Source of the DNA: Aphanothece saxicola GSE-SYN-MK-01-06B
Lineage (GTDB): Bacteria > Cyanobacteriota > Cyanobacteriia > PCC-6307 > Cyanobiaceae
Reading direction: 5' to 3'
DNA: 64,000 bases
NCBI GenBank assembly: GCA_019359745.1
Contig: JAHHGT010000007.1
Span: 1-64,000 of the forward strand
Shown: positions 25,121-35,850 of the stretch, in pieces
Layout: every line of letters begins with the position of its first letter
How positions within the stretch are numbered: position 1 is the stretch's first letter
Position numbers and translations under genes: made by a program
The notes under the pieces: generated by a model
What the model saw: only the letters and a program-made list of their open reading frames with translations
What the model was told of the DNA's origin: nothing
Database searches by the model: none

Positions 25121-26118
25121 GCCCCCCGTCACCCGGCCCCATGTCCGTCACTCCCCCTGCCAGCGGCGACTTGGCCGACGCCGTCCCGATGTTCCCGGCC
25201 GACTGGCTGGACACCTGGCCATGGCAGGGACAGACGATCAGCTACGTGGGCAGCTCCCCAACGGCACCCGGCCCGGCTGGGGTGTTGCCCGTGCTGCTGA
25301 TCCATGGCTTCGGCGCCTGCAAGGAACACTGGCGCCACAACCTGCCGCCCCTGTCGGGTCACCGGCCCGTGTTCGCCTTGGATCTGGTGGGCTTCGGAGC
25401 CAGCAGCAAGCCGCCCTCCCGCCTTGAGGGCGAACCCGACGACGGCCTGGCCTTGCGCTACGGCATCGACCTGTGGGCTGATCAGGTGGCGGCCTTCGTG
25501 CGGGAGGTGATCGGCACGCCGGTCCAGCTCGTCGGCAATTCGATCGGGGGTGTCGTGGCCCTCGCCGCGGCCGCCAGACTCGGGGACGACGCCCGCCAGG
25601 TGATCCTGATCGACTGCGCCCAGCGCAGCCTCGATGACCGCCGCCTGAGCGAGCAGCCCCCCCTGCGCCGCATTGGCCGGCCCCTGCTGAAGCGACTGGT
25701 GCGGCAGCGCTGGCTCACCGGCCGCCTGTTCCGCTGGGTGGCCAACCCCGCTGTGATCCGCAAGGTTCTGGGCGCCGCCTATCCCACCGGCGACGGGATC
25801 GACGACCAACTGGTGCAGTTGCTGCTGACCCCGGCCCGCAGCCCCGGCGCCGAAGAGAGCTTCCGGGGGTTCATCAACCTCTTCCGCGACCGGCTCGCCC
25901 CGGACATGCTGGCGGAACTGACCGTTCCGGTCCGGCTGCTCTGGGGGGAGGCGGATCCATGGGAGCCGGTGGCCGAGGCCCGGCGCTGGGCCGGGGCCTA
26001 CGGCGCCGTGCGTGATCTGCGGATCCTGAGCGGCCTCGGCCACTGCCCCCATGACGAAAATCCCTCGCGGGTGAATCCGGTGCTGGAGGAGTGGCTGGCG
26101 CTCGAGGATCAGCCCTAG
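25117..26118 (+). CDS. Alpha/beta hydrolase
   Basis: A 333-residue (from TTG 25117) or 325-residue (from ATG 25141) hydrolase. It has the oxyanion HGFGACKEHW, nucleophile elbow GNSIGG, acid LLWGEADPW and catalytic His in GLGHCPHDE, so the triad Ser-Asp-His is intact. A cap domain lies between about 180 and 260. The GNSIGG elbow and HG(F)GA-x-K-x-H-W motif remind me of the cyanobacterial/plastid group that includes pheophytinase-like enzymes, but haloalkane or ester hydrolases share these. The TTG overlaps the devA stop, placing it as the last gene of the Rieske3-devBCA operon. Confidence 0.8.
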   Translation: MSPPSPGPMSVTPPASGDLADAVPMFPADWLDTWPWQGQTISYVGSSPTAPGPAGVLPVLLIHGFGACKEHWRHNLPPLSGHRPVFALDLVGFGASSKPPSRLEGEPDDGLALRYGIDLWADQVAAFVREVIGTPVQLVGNSIGGVVALAAAARLGDDARQVILIDCAQRSLDDRRLSEQPPLRRIGRPLLKRLVRQRWLTGRLFRWVANPAVIRKVLGAAYPTGDGIDDQLVQLLLTPARSPGAEESFRGFINLFRDRLAPDMLAELTVPVRLLWGEADPWEPVAEARRWAGAYGAVRDLRILSGLGHCPHDENPSRVNPVLEEWLALEDQP

Positions 26119-26435
26119 GGGGGAGCCGGCGGCCTTGCAGCACCGAGTCGGGTGCGCCAGCGCTGACGCTCGGGATCCCAGCGCAACCAGCCCCGTTCCT
26201 GCAGCCGGGCGCGCAGCTGCTCCGGGGTCTGGCCCAGGGGAGGCGCCGCGGCGGCACAGCAGGCGTCGAGTTCCGGCTCCCCCAGGCCGGCCCGCAGGCC
26301 CAGGGTGAGCAGCTGCCGCAACGCTGCGGGCTCCAGCGCCACCAGCCGGGCCATGCTCAGGGGGCCCTCCGGCAAGGCGAGGAGGGGCCGCGCTGCGCTG
26401 TCACCGGCGGTCTCGGGAGGCTCAGAGGAGCGCAT
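26115..26435 (-). CDS. Hypothetical protein, 106 aa
   Basis: A short protein with two helical parts: LVALEPAALRQLLTLGLRAGLGEPELDACC and a compact C-terminal region LGQTPEQLRARLQERGWLRWDPERQRWRTR, which looks like a small winged-helix or SH3-type fold with aromatic residues. I do not recognise it. The start at 26435 overlaps the end of the MinD-like gene by 14 bases, so it is probably its partner in an operon. The 3' end just overlaps the convergent hydrolase stop. Confidence 0.6.
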   Translation of the reverse strand: MRSSEPPETAGDSAARPLLALPEGPLSMARLVALEPAALRQLLTLGLRAGLGEPELDACCAAAAPPLGQTPEQLRARLQERGWLRWDPERQRWRTRLGAARPPAPP

Positions 26436-27186
26436 CGGCGAGGTCGGCCGCGAGCTGGGTCACCCCGGCACTCCAGGGGTGGGAAGGGACATCCACCAGC
26501 GCCAGGCTGCGACTGGCGATCGTGAGCAGGTCGTCGCTGAGGGGCAGGATCGCTCCCACCGGAATGCCGTAACTCTGGGCCACCCGGGCGCGCACCTGTT
26601 CGGCATCGAAGTGGGGGGGCAACTTGTTCACCACCAGGCGGGCCTCGGGCACCATCAGCCTCTGGGCCACTTCGATCGCCACGGCGGTGCCGAGGTAATC
26701 CTGCTGATCCGGGCGCATCACCATCACCAGGCAATCGGAAATGGCCGTCGACAACAGGGTCTCCTCGTTGATCCCTGGGTGCGTGTCCACGATCAGCAGA
26801 TCCAGGTGCTGACTCTGGCCAAGGCTGAACAGGGCATCATTGAGCCGCTCCACCTCATAGCCCTCGCGCAACAGCCGGGCGATTCTGTCCCCATCCATGG
26901 CGGCCGGCACCAGATAAATGCGCCCCTTACCACCTCCCAGAGCAGAAGGTGTCACATCATGGGAACACTTTTCGATCGGTATGGAGCCTTGGAGATGGTC
27001 ATTGAGCGTATGGGATTCCGGACCAGCCGTGAATCCGAACAGCACATGAATGCCCGGCGAAGCCAGATCGGTGTCAAACACGCCCACCCTCAATCCCCGG
27101 GCCGCGAATGCGGCCGCCAGATTCGCCGAGAGGTTGGATTTTCCCGTTCCTCCACGGAAGGAATGGACGGAAAGGATCCTGGTCAT
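26422..27186 (-). CDS. MinD/ParA-like ATPase
   Basis: A 254-residue deviant-Walker ATPase: FRGGTGKSNLSANLA (residues 10-24), switch I DTDLASPGIHVLFG, Walker B LDLLIVDTHPG. The signature lysine of the KGGxGKT motif is Arg11 here, which could affect dimer-dependent hydrolysis. The C-terminus lacks an obvious amphipathic membrane-targeting helix like that of MinD. Such ATPases position or assemble large complexes at membranes. The ATG at 27186 is preferred to a TTG at 27198. It is divergent from the HAMP-domain gene with only 38 bases between them, suggesting a functional pair. Confidence 0.82.
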   Translation of the reverse strand: MTRILSVHSFRGGTGKSNLSANLAAAFAARGLRVGVFDTDLASPGIHVLFGFTAGPESHTLNDHLQGSIPIEKCSHDVTPSALGGGKGRIYLVPAAMDGDRIARLLREGYEVERLNDALFSLGQSQHLDLLIVDTHPGINEETLLSTAISDCLVMVMRPDQQDYLGTAVAIEVAQRLMVPEARLVVNKLPPHFDAEQVRARVAQSYGIPVGAILPLSDDLLTIASRSLALVDVPSHPWSAGVTQLAADLADALL

Positions 27187-27224
27187 GAAGCGATCCAATT
27201 CACAGATGTGGGAAAATCATAGGC

Positions 27225-28802
27225 ATGGCGTTGCAGGCCCTTTTGAAGATTCGCCAACGACTCCCCGGACGCCCCTGGAGGGTTCTGGAAGCGAGACTCG
27301 GGCCGCCGAAACCGATGCGACTGTCGCTGAGGCTGCTGCTCCTGGGGATCAGTGGTCCCCTGGTGAGTCTGGCGATCTTTCTGGTGCTGGCGACGATCGG
27401 CTCGATCCGTCTGGCCCAGAAGGCCCAGATCGAGATCAACAGCATGTTCGACCACGACAACCTGTCCTCCCTGTCGGTAACCACCTCGATCATCCAGAAA
27501 TCAGCCTCGGCGATCAGCCAGGACATCTTTCAGGATTCCCAGGAATTGCGCGCGGCCCTGGCCCCCTTGCGGCTGGAGGCCAACGGCCGCCTGACCTGGA
27601 AAGGCCAGAGCCTGACAACGGCCGAGGCCCCCGCCGTGCTGAACGAGCAGCTGCGCCTCCCCCTGGCGATGCCCCAGGAGCGGGCGGCGGTGTACTACCG
27701 CGACCGCACCGGCACCTGGCGGCGTCTGGCGGGCATCACCAGTCGGGGCAAGGCCCTCAAGCCCGGCGCGCCGGCCAGGCCTGCAACGGTCAGCGACTTC
27801 GAGCACCTCTTCAAGGGCGCCCCCACCGCGGAGGTCGCTCGCAACACCATGGTGCAGATGGATGGGGAGTGGCGCATGGCCCGACTGACGCTGTTGTCGG
27901 GCCGGAAGCCTGGGGAGGGCCATCTGGCCCTGTTGGTGGACGTCAGCACCCAGGCGGCCTCCCAGCTGCTGGCCGCCGGCTCGAGCCTCTTCCCGACCGA
28001 CACCCATCAGGCGGCCTTTTTTGGCATCAGCCCCACCGGCGCGCTGTACTGCAGCTACCAGACGCCGGGCACCGAGGCGTGCGTCGACCTGGCCATGGCC
28101 ATGCGTCAGAACGGCGGTGTCCCCGACCCGCGGGCCCTGGGCCTGAGCAGGACCTTCGAGCGCAAGGCCCTGGTGAGTCCCCTGGGCACCGATCAACCGG
28201 TGCAGCAACACCTGTACATCGCCACCTTTCCCGAGTGGAACTGGCTGGCGGTGGTGTCCGTGGAGGAAGAAGCTCTGGCGGATGCCCTCGTGCCGATGCA
28301 GGAGGCCAGGGACCGGATGGTCCGTCGCCTGGTGGTCCTCACCCTGATCCTGATCGGCGCCAGCGGCGTGGCCGCCTGGCTGATCTCCCGTGGCATCCAG
28401 CGGCAGCTGCGGGAGCTGGCAACCGCCGCCGATGCGATCGCCGATGGCCAGGACCATCAGGCGCTCACCTACCCCGCCGATGACGCCATCGGCCGACTGG
28501 TGCGGGCCTTCAACCGGATGTCGGGGGCCGTGGCCGACCGGGAAAGTTCCCTGCGGGCCCAGATCCGCCAGATGGAGATCGACATCAACGCCAGTGAACT
28601 GCAGGGCCAGGTCTGCTCGATCCTCAACGATCCCGGCTTCGAACAGCTCAGTGCCCGTGCACAGGCGATGCGCCAGCGGCGTCTGGAGCAGATCAGCGCA
28701 TCTGGGCCATCCGCGTCGGCAGCCGCAGGGTCTGCAGGGGATGGCCCACCGCCTCGAGAAGGGCGGGATCAGGCTGAACAGGCAGGCCGCTCGAGCGGCT
28801 GA
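27225..28802 (+). CDS. Membrane sensor with periplasmic Cache-like domain and HAMP, no output domain
   Basis: A 525-residue protein. Helix 1 (about 34-58: LLLLGISGPLVSLAIFLVLATIGSI), a ~300-residue extracytoplasmic part resembling a double Cache domain, helix 2 (about 366-388: RLVVLTLILIGASGVAAWLI), then HAMP (RGIQRQLRELATAADAIADG to RAFNRMS). After HAMP a short helix (REQMEIDINAS-like, IRQMEIDINASELQGQVCSI) and FEQLSARAQAMRQRRLEQ follow, but no kinase, cyclase or methyl-accepting domain. The last ~36 residues are low-complexity and overlap the convergent TolC gene by 110 bases. Likely role: signal relay to a partner, possibly the divergent MinD-like ATPase. Confidence 0.75.
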   Translation: MALQALLKIRQRLPGRPWRVLEARLGPPKPMRLSLRLLLLGISGPLVSLAIFLVLATIGSIRLAQKAQIEINSMFDHDNLSSLSVTTSIIQKSASAISQDIFQDSQELRAALAPLRLEANGRLTWKGQSLTTAEAPAVLNEQLRLPLAMPQERAAVYYRDRTGTWRRLAGITSRGKALKPGAPARPATVSDFEHLFKGAPTAEVARNTMVQMDGEWRMARLTLLSGRKPGEGHLALLVDVSTQAASQLLAAGSSLFPTDTHQAAFFGISPTGALYCSYQTPGTEACVDLAMAMRQNGGVPDPRALGLSRTFERKALVSPLGTDQPVQQHLYIATFPEWNWLAVVSVEEEALADALVPMQEARDRMVRRLVVLTLILIGASGVAAWLISRGIQRQLRELATAADAIADGQDHQALTYPADDAIGRLVRAFNRMSGAVADRESSLRAQIRQMEIDINASELQGQVCSILNDPGFEQLSARAQAMRQRRLEQISASGPSASAAAGSAGDGPPPREGRDQAEQAGRSSG

Positions 28803-30311
28803 GCTGCACCAGGCTGTCGTTGTAGGTGGCCAGGTTCTCGATGTAGGAGCTCACCGCCTGGCTGATCTCCTGCTGGGCCTGGACCACATCGGTGATCGTG
28901 CCGTAGCCGGCGTTGAAGCGCAGGGTCTGGAGGCGCAGGGCCCCGTTGGCCGCCGTGACCCGCTCGGCTCCGGCCATGACGATGCTGCGGCCGGAGCGGG
29001 CCTGGGCCACCAGGGACTGCACTTCGCTACGCACCTGCAGCACGGTGGCGCTGTAGGTCTCGGCGGCGGCCGCCGCCTGGCGGCGGGCGGCGGCGGCGTT
29101 CATGCGGGCCTGGCCGCCGTCAAAGCCGGTGAAGGTGAGCTGCAGCAGGGCCGATCCGTTCCATTCGTCGGAGCGGGCGTTGGGCACGAACGGCGGGCCC
29201 TGGTTGAGGTAGCCCACCCCCTTGGTCCAGTAGAGGGAGGTGATCAGCTGCAGGGTGGGTCGGTAGGTGGCCAGGTAGATCCGGGCCTGGGCCTCGTTGG
29301 TCTGGACGGCGAGGAGCTGTTGTTCCAGCACCTTGCGGTAGGCGAGGCTCGCTGTGATCGAGTCGTTGAGGGAATGGTCCCAGGCGCCGAGGGGGGCGAA
29401 AGGCGTGGCGGGCGTGAGGGCGTCGGGACTGGGGGTGGCCAGCAGCTGGGCCAGGTTGGCCCGGGCGGTTTCCACCTGCTGTTCGGCGGCCAGGAGCGAC
29501 TGGCGGTCGGCCAGCAGGACGGTCTGCTGCTTGTAGACCTCCAGCTTGGAGGCCACCCCCATCTGCACCCGGGTCTGGGCGAGGCGATACAGCAGTTCGT
29601 CGTTCTCGACGATCTGCCGGCCGGTCTGCACGGCGGCGAGGGCCCGCTGGAGATCGATGTAGGCCGACTGGGTCTTGAGGCGCTGGTCGCGGCGGGTGAT
29701 CACATAGGTGTCCGCCGCCTGGCGGACCAGGTACTTGTTCTGCCAGATCGTGGCCGACCGGGTGGGATCGATCAGGTTCCAGGTGGTATCGATCTGGCCG
29801 ATCGCCTGGAAGTAGCTCGCTTCAAACACCCTCTCACTGCTGAGACCGGAGCCCGAGATGGGGAAGCCCGCGGAGGCACTGAAGGGGTAGTTGTAGAAGG
29901 TCTTGGAGGCGTAGGGACCGCCGTTGAGGCTGAGGTTGAGGGTGGGCCACCAGCTGGCATAGGCCGCACCGAGGCTGTTCTGGGTGGCCACCAGGGACTG
30001 GTAGGCGGAGCGCACCACGGGATTCCTGTCCACCGCCCAGGCCGCCGCCTGCTCCATCGTCAGGGCCCCCAGGAGCTCGGGGGGCAGGGCGGGCAGGCGG
30101 TCGCCGGTGGGCATCGGGCCGGGCCATCCCGCCCCCAGTCCCTCCACGGCCTTCACCTCGGGTGGGCTGACCGAGGCCGGCAGGGACTGGGCCCGGGCCA
30201 GTGATGGAAAAGGCAGCCCTCCAATGCAGGCCGCCAGGGCGCAATGGGTGAGGCGGACAGGCAGGGACGGCAGCGTCGAAGGCCCGTGGGCCTGGCCGAT
30301 GGAACGCCGCT

Positions 30312-30315
<4 letters not shown>
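28693..30315 (-). CDS. TolC-family outer membrane efflux protein
   Basis: A 540-residue outer-membrane factor with a signal peptide (about 1-42: CALAACIGGLPFPSLARAQS) and two repeats of the long alpha-helical/beta-barrel unit. Features include WAVDRNPVVRSAYQSL, the helical ETARANLAQLLA segment and in repeat 2 FNAGYGTITDVVQAQQEISQA, the classic TolC signature for the second helical pair. It forms a trimeric outer-membrane duct for tripartite exporters such as DevBCA. The ATG overlaps the crtB stop (ATGA), so it is the third gene of a crtP-crtB-tolC operon. In Anabaena the DevBCA partner is the TolC homologue HgdD. Confidence 0.88.
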
Positions 30316-32824
<2,509 letters not shown>

Positions 32825-33172
32825 ATGGTCGAGACGCTGCTCAAGTCCACCACCCGCCACATCCGTCTGTTCACGGCGCGGGTTGAGAACGACGATCTCA
32901 TCCCCGACCCGGATCAGCTGACCCTCGACATCGATCCCGACAACGAGTTCCTCTGGGACGAGGCGGCCCTGGAGAAGGTGCGTGGCCAGTTCAGGCAGCT
33001 GGTGGCGGCCCAGGCCGGCCAGGAGCTGAGCGACTACAGCCTGCGCCGCATCGGCTCCGAACTGGAGGGACTCGTCCGGCAGATGCTCCAGGCCGGTGAG
33101 CTGAGCTACAACCCCGAGGCCCGGGTGCTCAATTACTCGATGGGTCTGCCCCGCAGCCCGGAAACCCTGTGA
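32825..33172 (+). CDS. ndhM: NAD(P)H-quinone oxidoreductase subunit M
   Basis: A 115-residue subunit found only in oxygenic phototrophs' NDH-1. It reads [20 protein letters not shown], then [41 protein letters not shown] and [13 protein letters not shown], matching NdhM along the whole length. NdhM sits in the cytoplasmic arm and helps bind ferredoxin. The frame is open far upstream but the ATG at 32825 is the family start. Its stop overlaps the GTG of the DUF3172 gene. Confidence 0.95.
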   Translation: MVETLLKSTTRHIRLFTARVENDDLIPDPDQLTLDIDPDNEFLWDEAALEKVRGQFRQLVAAQAGQELSDYSLRRIGSELEGLVRQMLQAGELSYNPEARVLNYSMGLPRSPETL

Positions 33173-33906
33173 CCCGCTCCCGCAGCAGCAGCGGCCGACC
33201 CGAGCCGGGCGGTTACGCCTCAAGGCCCGACCGCTACGACCCCCGGGCCGATCGTTACGACGAGCGCCCCGACCGGTTTTCCGCGGGCTACGGACGCCGG
33301 GACGATCCCCGCACAGGGGCCAAGGGGCGTCGGGAGATGAACGGCGGTGGTGGTGGCGGGCGTCCCCCCTCCGGCAACGGCGGTGGTCCACCGGGCGGCG
33401 GCGGCCCCAACATTCAGCTGAATGTGGCCACCGTGGCGGTGCTGGCGGGGGTGCTGGTGGTGGGCATCGGCATCGGCAGCGCCGTGACCAGCACCACCCA
33501 GGGCAACCAGGGCAACATCGCCAGCGCCCAGCAGCTCGACATGGCGGTGCCTGACCCCGAATTCTGCAAGCAGTGGGGGGCCAGCGCCTTCGTCATGGAC
33601 ATCGAGCTGTACACCACGATGAACCCGAGCAGCAGCTTCGTGACCCAGCCCACGCTCCAGCCCGGCTGCGTCATCCGCCGGGAGAACTGGTCGGTGCTGC
33701 AGAAGGAAGGGGCGGTGACCGCCGAGCAGATGCGCCAGTGCAAGCAGCGCATGAACACCTTCGCCTACATCGGCTCGGTGCGCGACAAACCTGTCGTTCG
33801 CTGCGTCTACCAGACCGACATCTCTGGCAACAAGTTCCAGACCCGGGGGGTCGCCGGCGCCGCCGATGACGCCGTCGGCATCACACCGGAGGCCGATCAG
33901 TTCTGA
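33169..33906 (+). CDS. DUF3172 protein, single-pass membrane
   Basis: A 245-residue protein with a basic N-terminus containing repeated R-x-DRYD units (residues 20-36), a glycine-rich tract (about 58-82), one membrane helix ([21 protein letters not shown]) and a C-terminal domain with conserved cysteines ([45 protein letters not shown]). This arrangement corresponds to DUF3172, a family of cyanobacteria and plastids with no established function. The GTG start overlaps ndhM (GTGA). The end overlaps the convergent rbcR by 26 bases. Confidence 0.85.
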   Translation: MTRSRSSSGRPEPGGYASRPDRYDPRADRYDERPDRFSAGYGRRDDPRTGAKGRREMNGGGGGGRPPSGNGGGPPGGGGPNIQLNVATVAVLAGVLVVGIGIGSAVTSTTQGNQGNIASAQQLDMAVPDPEFCKQWGASAFVMDIELYTTMNPSSSFVTQPTLQPGCVIRRENWSVLQKEGAVTAEQMRQCKQRMNTFAYIGSVRDKPVVRCVYQTDISGNKFQTRGVAGAADDAVGITPEADQF

Positions 33907-34882
33907 GGCCGTTGCGCTCGGCCGCTCCCGCCGTGGCCTGCACCTGACGCAGGGGGCTGTCCGGGCTGGCGAACACCGGCAGCACCTCGCGGCGGAAGGC
34001 ATCAGCGGCCCGGGAGCAATAGCGGGCTGGGTGGGTGATCAGCTTCAGCTGACGCCGCACCATCAGGTCGGCCACCTGGGGGCGATGCAGGGTGCCGGCG
34101 GCCAGCTCCCGCTCGATCGACACCACCGGCAGGAACGCCGCCCCCAGCCCCGCCTGGACAGCGTTCTTGATGGCCTCGAAGGAGTTGAGCTCCATTTCGA
34201 TCTTGAGCCGTTGCACGTCGAGCTTGGAGCGGCTCAGCAGCTGGTCCACCATCTTGCGGGTGGTCGACTGGGCGTCGAGGCAGACGAAGCCCAGTCGGTA
34301 GAGGTCGTCCTTGGTGAGCTCGGGCAGGCGGGCGAGGGGGTGCTTGGGGGGCAGCACCAGGGCGAGTTCGTCGTTGGCGTAGGGCACCACCTGCAGCAGG
34401 TCGTTGAGATCCGCTGGCAGCTCTCCGCCGATGATCGCCAGGTCGATCTGCCCGTTGGCCACGCTCCAGCCGGTGCGGCGGGTGCTGTGCACCTGCAGCT
34501 GCACCGCCACGTCGGGGTACTTCTGGCGGAACAGGCCGATCATGCGGGGCATCAGGTAGGTGCCCGTCGTCTGGCTCGCCCCCACCACCAGGGAGCCGCC
34601 GCGCAGGTTGTGGAGGTCGTCGAGGGCCCGGCAGGCCTCCTGGCACTGGCTCAGGATCCGGTCGCAGTAGCTGAGCAGCAGATGGCCGGCTTCGGTGAGC
34701 TGGGCCTTGCGGCCGCCGCGGTCGAACAACGACACATCCAGCTGCTTCTCCAGGTTCTGGATCTGCAGGCTCACCGCCGGCTGGGTGACGTAAAGGCTGT
34801 CGGCCGCCTTCTTGAAGCTGCCCTCACTGGCGATGGCCCGCAGGATGCGCAGCTGGTCGAGGGTGAAAGGCAGATCTGCCAT
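33881..34882 (-). CDS. rbcR: LysR-type regulator RbcR (Ycf30)
   Basis: A 333-residue LysR family regulator. The winged-helix N-terminus [40 protein letters not shown] and the effector domain [23 protein letters not shown] and [22 protein letters not shown] match RbcR, the activator of rubisco operon and carbon-concentrating genes in cyanobacteria and red-line plastids. Its position next to ndhF and ndhD fits a role in inorganic carbon supply. The C-terminal ~25 residues are unconserved. CmpR/CcmR paralogues are alternatives, but the N-terminal [10 protein letters not shown] favours RbcR. Confidence 0.88.
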   Translation of the reverse strand: MADLPFTLDQLRILRAIASEGSFKKAADSLYVTQPAVSLQIQNLEKQLDVSLFDRGGRKAQLTEAGHLLLSYCDRILSQCQEACRALDDLHNLRGGSLVVGASQTTGTYLMPRMIGLFRQKYPDVAVQLQVHSTRRTGWSVANGQIDLAIIGGELPADLNDLLQVVPYANDELALVLPPKHPLARLPELTKDDLYRLGFVCLDAQSTTRKMVDQLLSRSKLDVQRLKIEMELNSFEAIKNAVQAGLGAAFLPVVSIERELAAGTLHRPQVADLMVRRQLKLITHPARYCSRAADAFRREVLPVFASPDSPLRQVQATAGAAERNGLRTDRPPV

Positions 34883-35000
34883 GGGTCGGGGAGGCCGCGG
34901 GGGGACCGTTCGCCGGAGCCGGCAGGCCGTGCGGAACTCTAGGGGTCCCGCCCAGTGGCCAGAATCGGCCTGTCACATCCGCTCCCGGACGCCGCGCCCC

Positions 35001-35753
35001 ATGCCCTCGCTACCCCTGCTGACGGTGGGCCCCCAGCACAGCAGCGTGGTGATGCTGGTTCTTCTGGTCCTCTTCGCCCTGATCCACAGTGGCGGGGCCT
35101 CCCTGAGGGTCTGGGGGGAGGCGCGGATCGGGGCCCGGCTGTGGCGGCTGCTGTTCGCCGGCCTCAGCATCCCCTCGGCGGTGGTGGTGGTGGGCTATTT
35201 CCTGGCCCATCGCTACGACGGCCTGCGGCTCTGGAACCTGCAGGACCAGCCCTGGGTGGTGCCGGTGGTCTGGACCGGCACGGCGATCAGCTTTCTGTTC
35301 CTCTATCCGGCCACCTACAACCTGCTGGAGATCCCCGCTGTGCTGAAGCCCCAGGTGCGGCTGTACGCCACGGGGATCATCCGGGTGAGCCGCCATCCCC
35401 AGGCGGTGGGCCAGGTGCTGTGGTGCGCGACCCACCTGCTCTGGATCGGCACCAGCTTCACCCTGGTGGCCTGCGTGGGGCTGATCGGCCACCACCTGTT
35501 CGCCGTCTGGAACGGAGACCGGCGCCTGCACAACCGCTTCGGGGCCGCCTTCGAGGAGCTGCGGGCCTCCACCTCGGTGCTGCCCTTCGCCGCCGTGCTG
35601 GATGGCCGTCAGACGCTGGTGGCGGCGGAATTCCTGCGGCCCTCGCAGCTGGGCATCGCCATCGCCATCGCTGTGATCTGGTGGGCCCACCGCTGGATCG
35701 GACTGGGCGCCACCAGCTTCTCGCGCACCGCCCTGGCCCACTGGCTGGGATGA
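35001..35753 (+). CDS. 15-cis-zeta-carotene isomerase (Z-ISO), NnrU family
   Basis: A 250-residue, about six-helix membrane protein. Motifs matching the plant and cyanobacterial Z-ISO group are ALIHSGGASLRVWGE, FLAHRYDGLRLWNLQ, FLYPATYNLLEIPAV, IIRVSRHPQAVGQVLWCATH, LIGHHLFAVWNGDRRLHNRF and SVLPFAAVLDGRQ. Z-ISO isomerises the 15-15' cis bond of the crtP product and uses a heme; conserved His residues in HSG and RHP motifs are candidate ligands. The ATG at 35001 gives MPSLPLLTVG. The location 2.3 kb from crtP supports the assignment. It is between rbcR (divergent) and ndhF. Confidence 0.85.
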   Translation: MPSLPLLTVGPQHSSVVMLVLLVLFALIHSGGASLRVWGEARIGARLWRLLFAGLSIPSAVVVVGYFLAHRYDGLRLWNLQDQPWVVPVVWTGTAISFLFLYPATYNLLEIPAVLKPQVRLYATGIIRVSRHPQAVGQVLWCATHLLWIGTSFTLVACVGLIGHHLFAVWNGDRRLHNRFGAAFEELRASTSVLPFAAVLDGRQTLVAAEFLRPSQLGIAIAIAVIWWAHRWIGLGATSFSRTALAHWLG

Positions 35754-35781
35754 AGCTCCCGCCGGCCGGCCGGGGTCGATG

Positions 35782-35823
35782 GGCAGGCCCCCACAGAGGC
35801 GGGGGCATTCCGGTGGGCCTGCC
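35782..35823. terminator. 9-bp inverted repeat between Z-ISO and ndhF
   Basis: GGCAGGCCC at 35782-35790 pairs perfectly with GGGCCTGCC at 35815-35823, and the 24-base loop contains further complementary C/G runs. It follows the Z-ISO stop by 29 bases and precedes ndhF by 28. It could be an attenuating hairpin or an operator. There is no T-run to make it a classical terminator. Confidence 0.4.
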
Positions 35824-35850
35824 TACACTCGCCCCAACAGAGCCCCCAGG

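Noticed and set aside
33220-33320. Repeat coding for R-x-DRYD units as a mobile repeat
   Set aside because: It is a short low-complexity tract inside the DUF3172 coding sequence and not seen elsewhere in the window.
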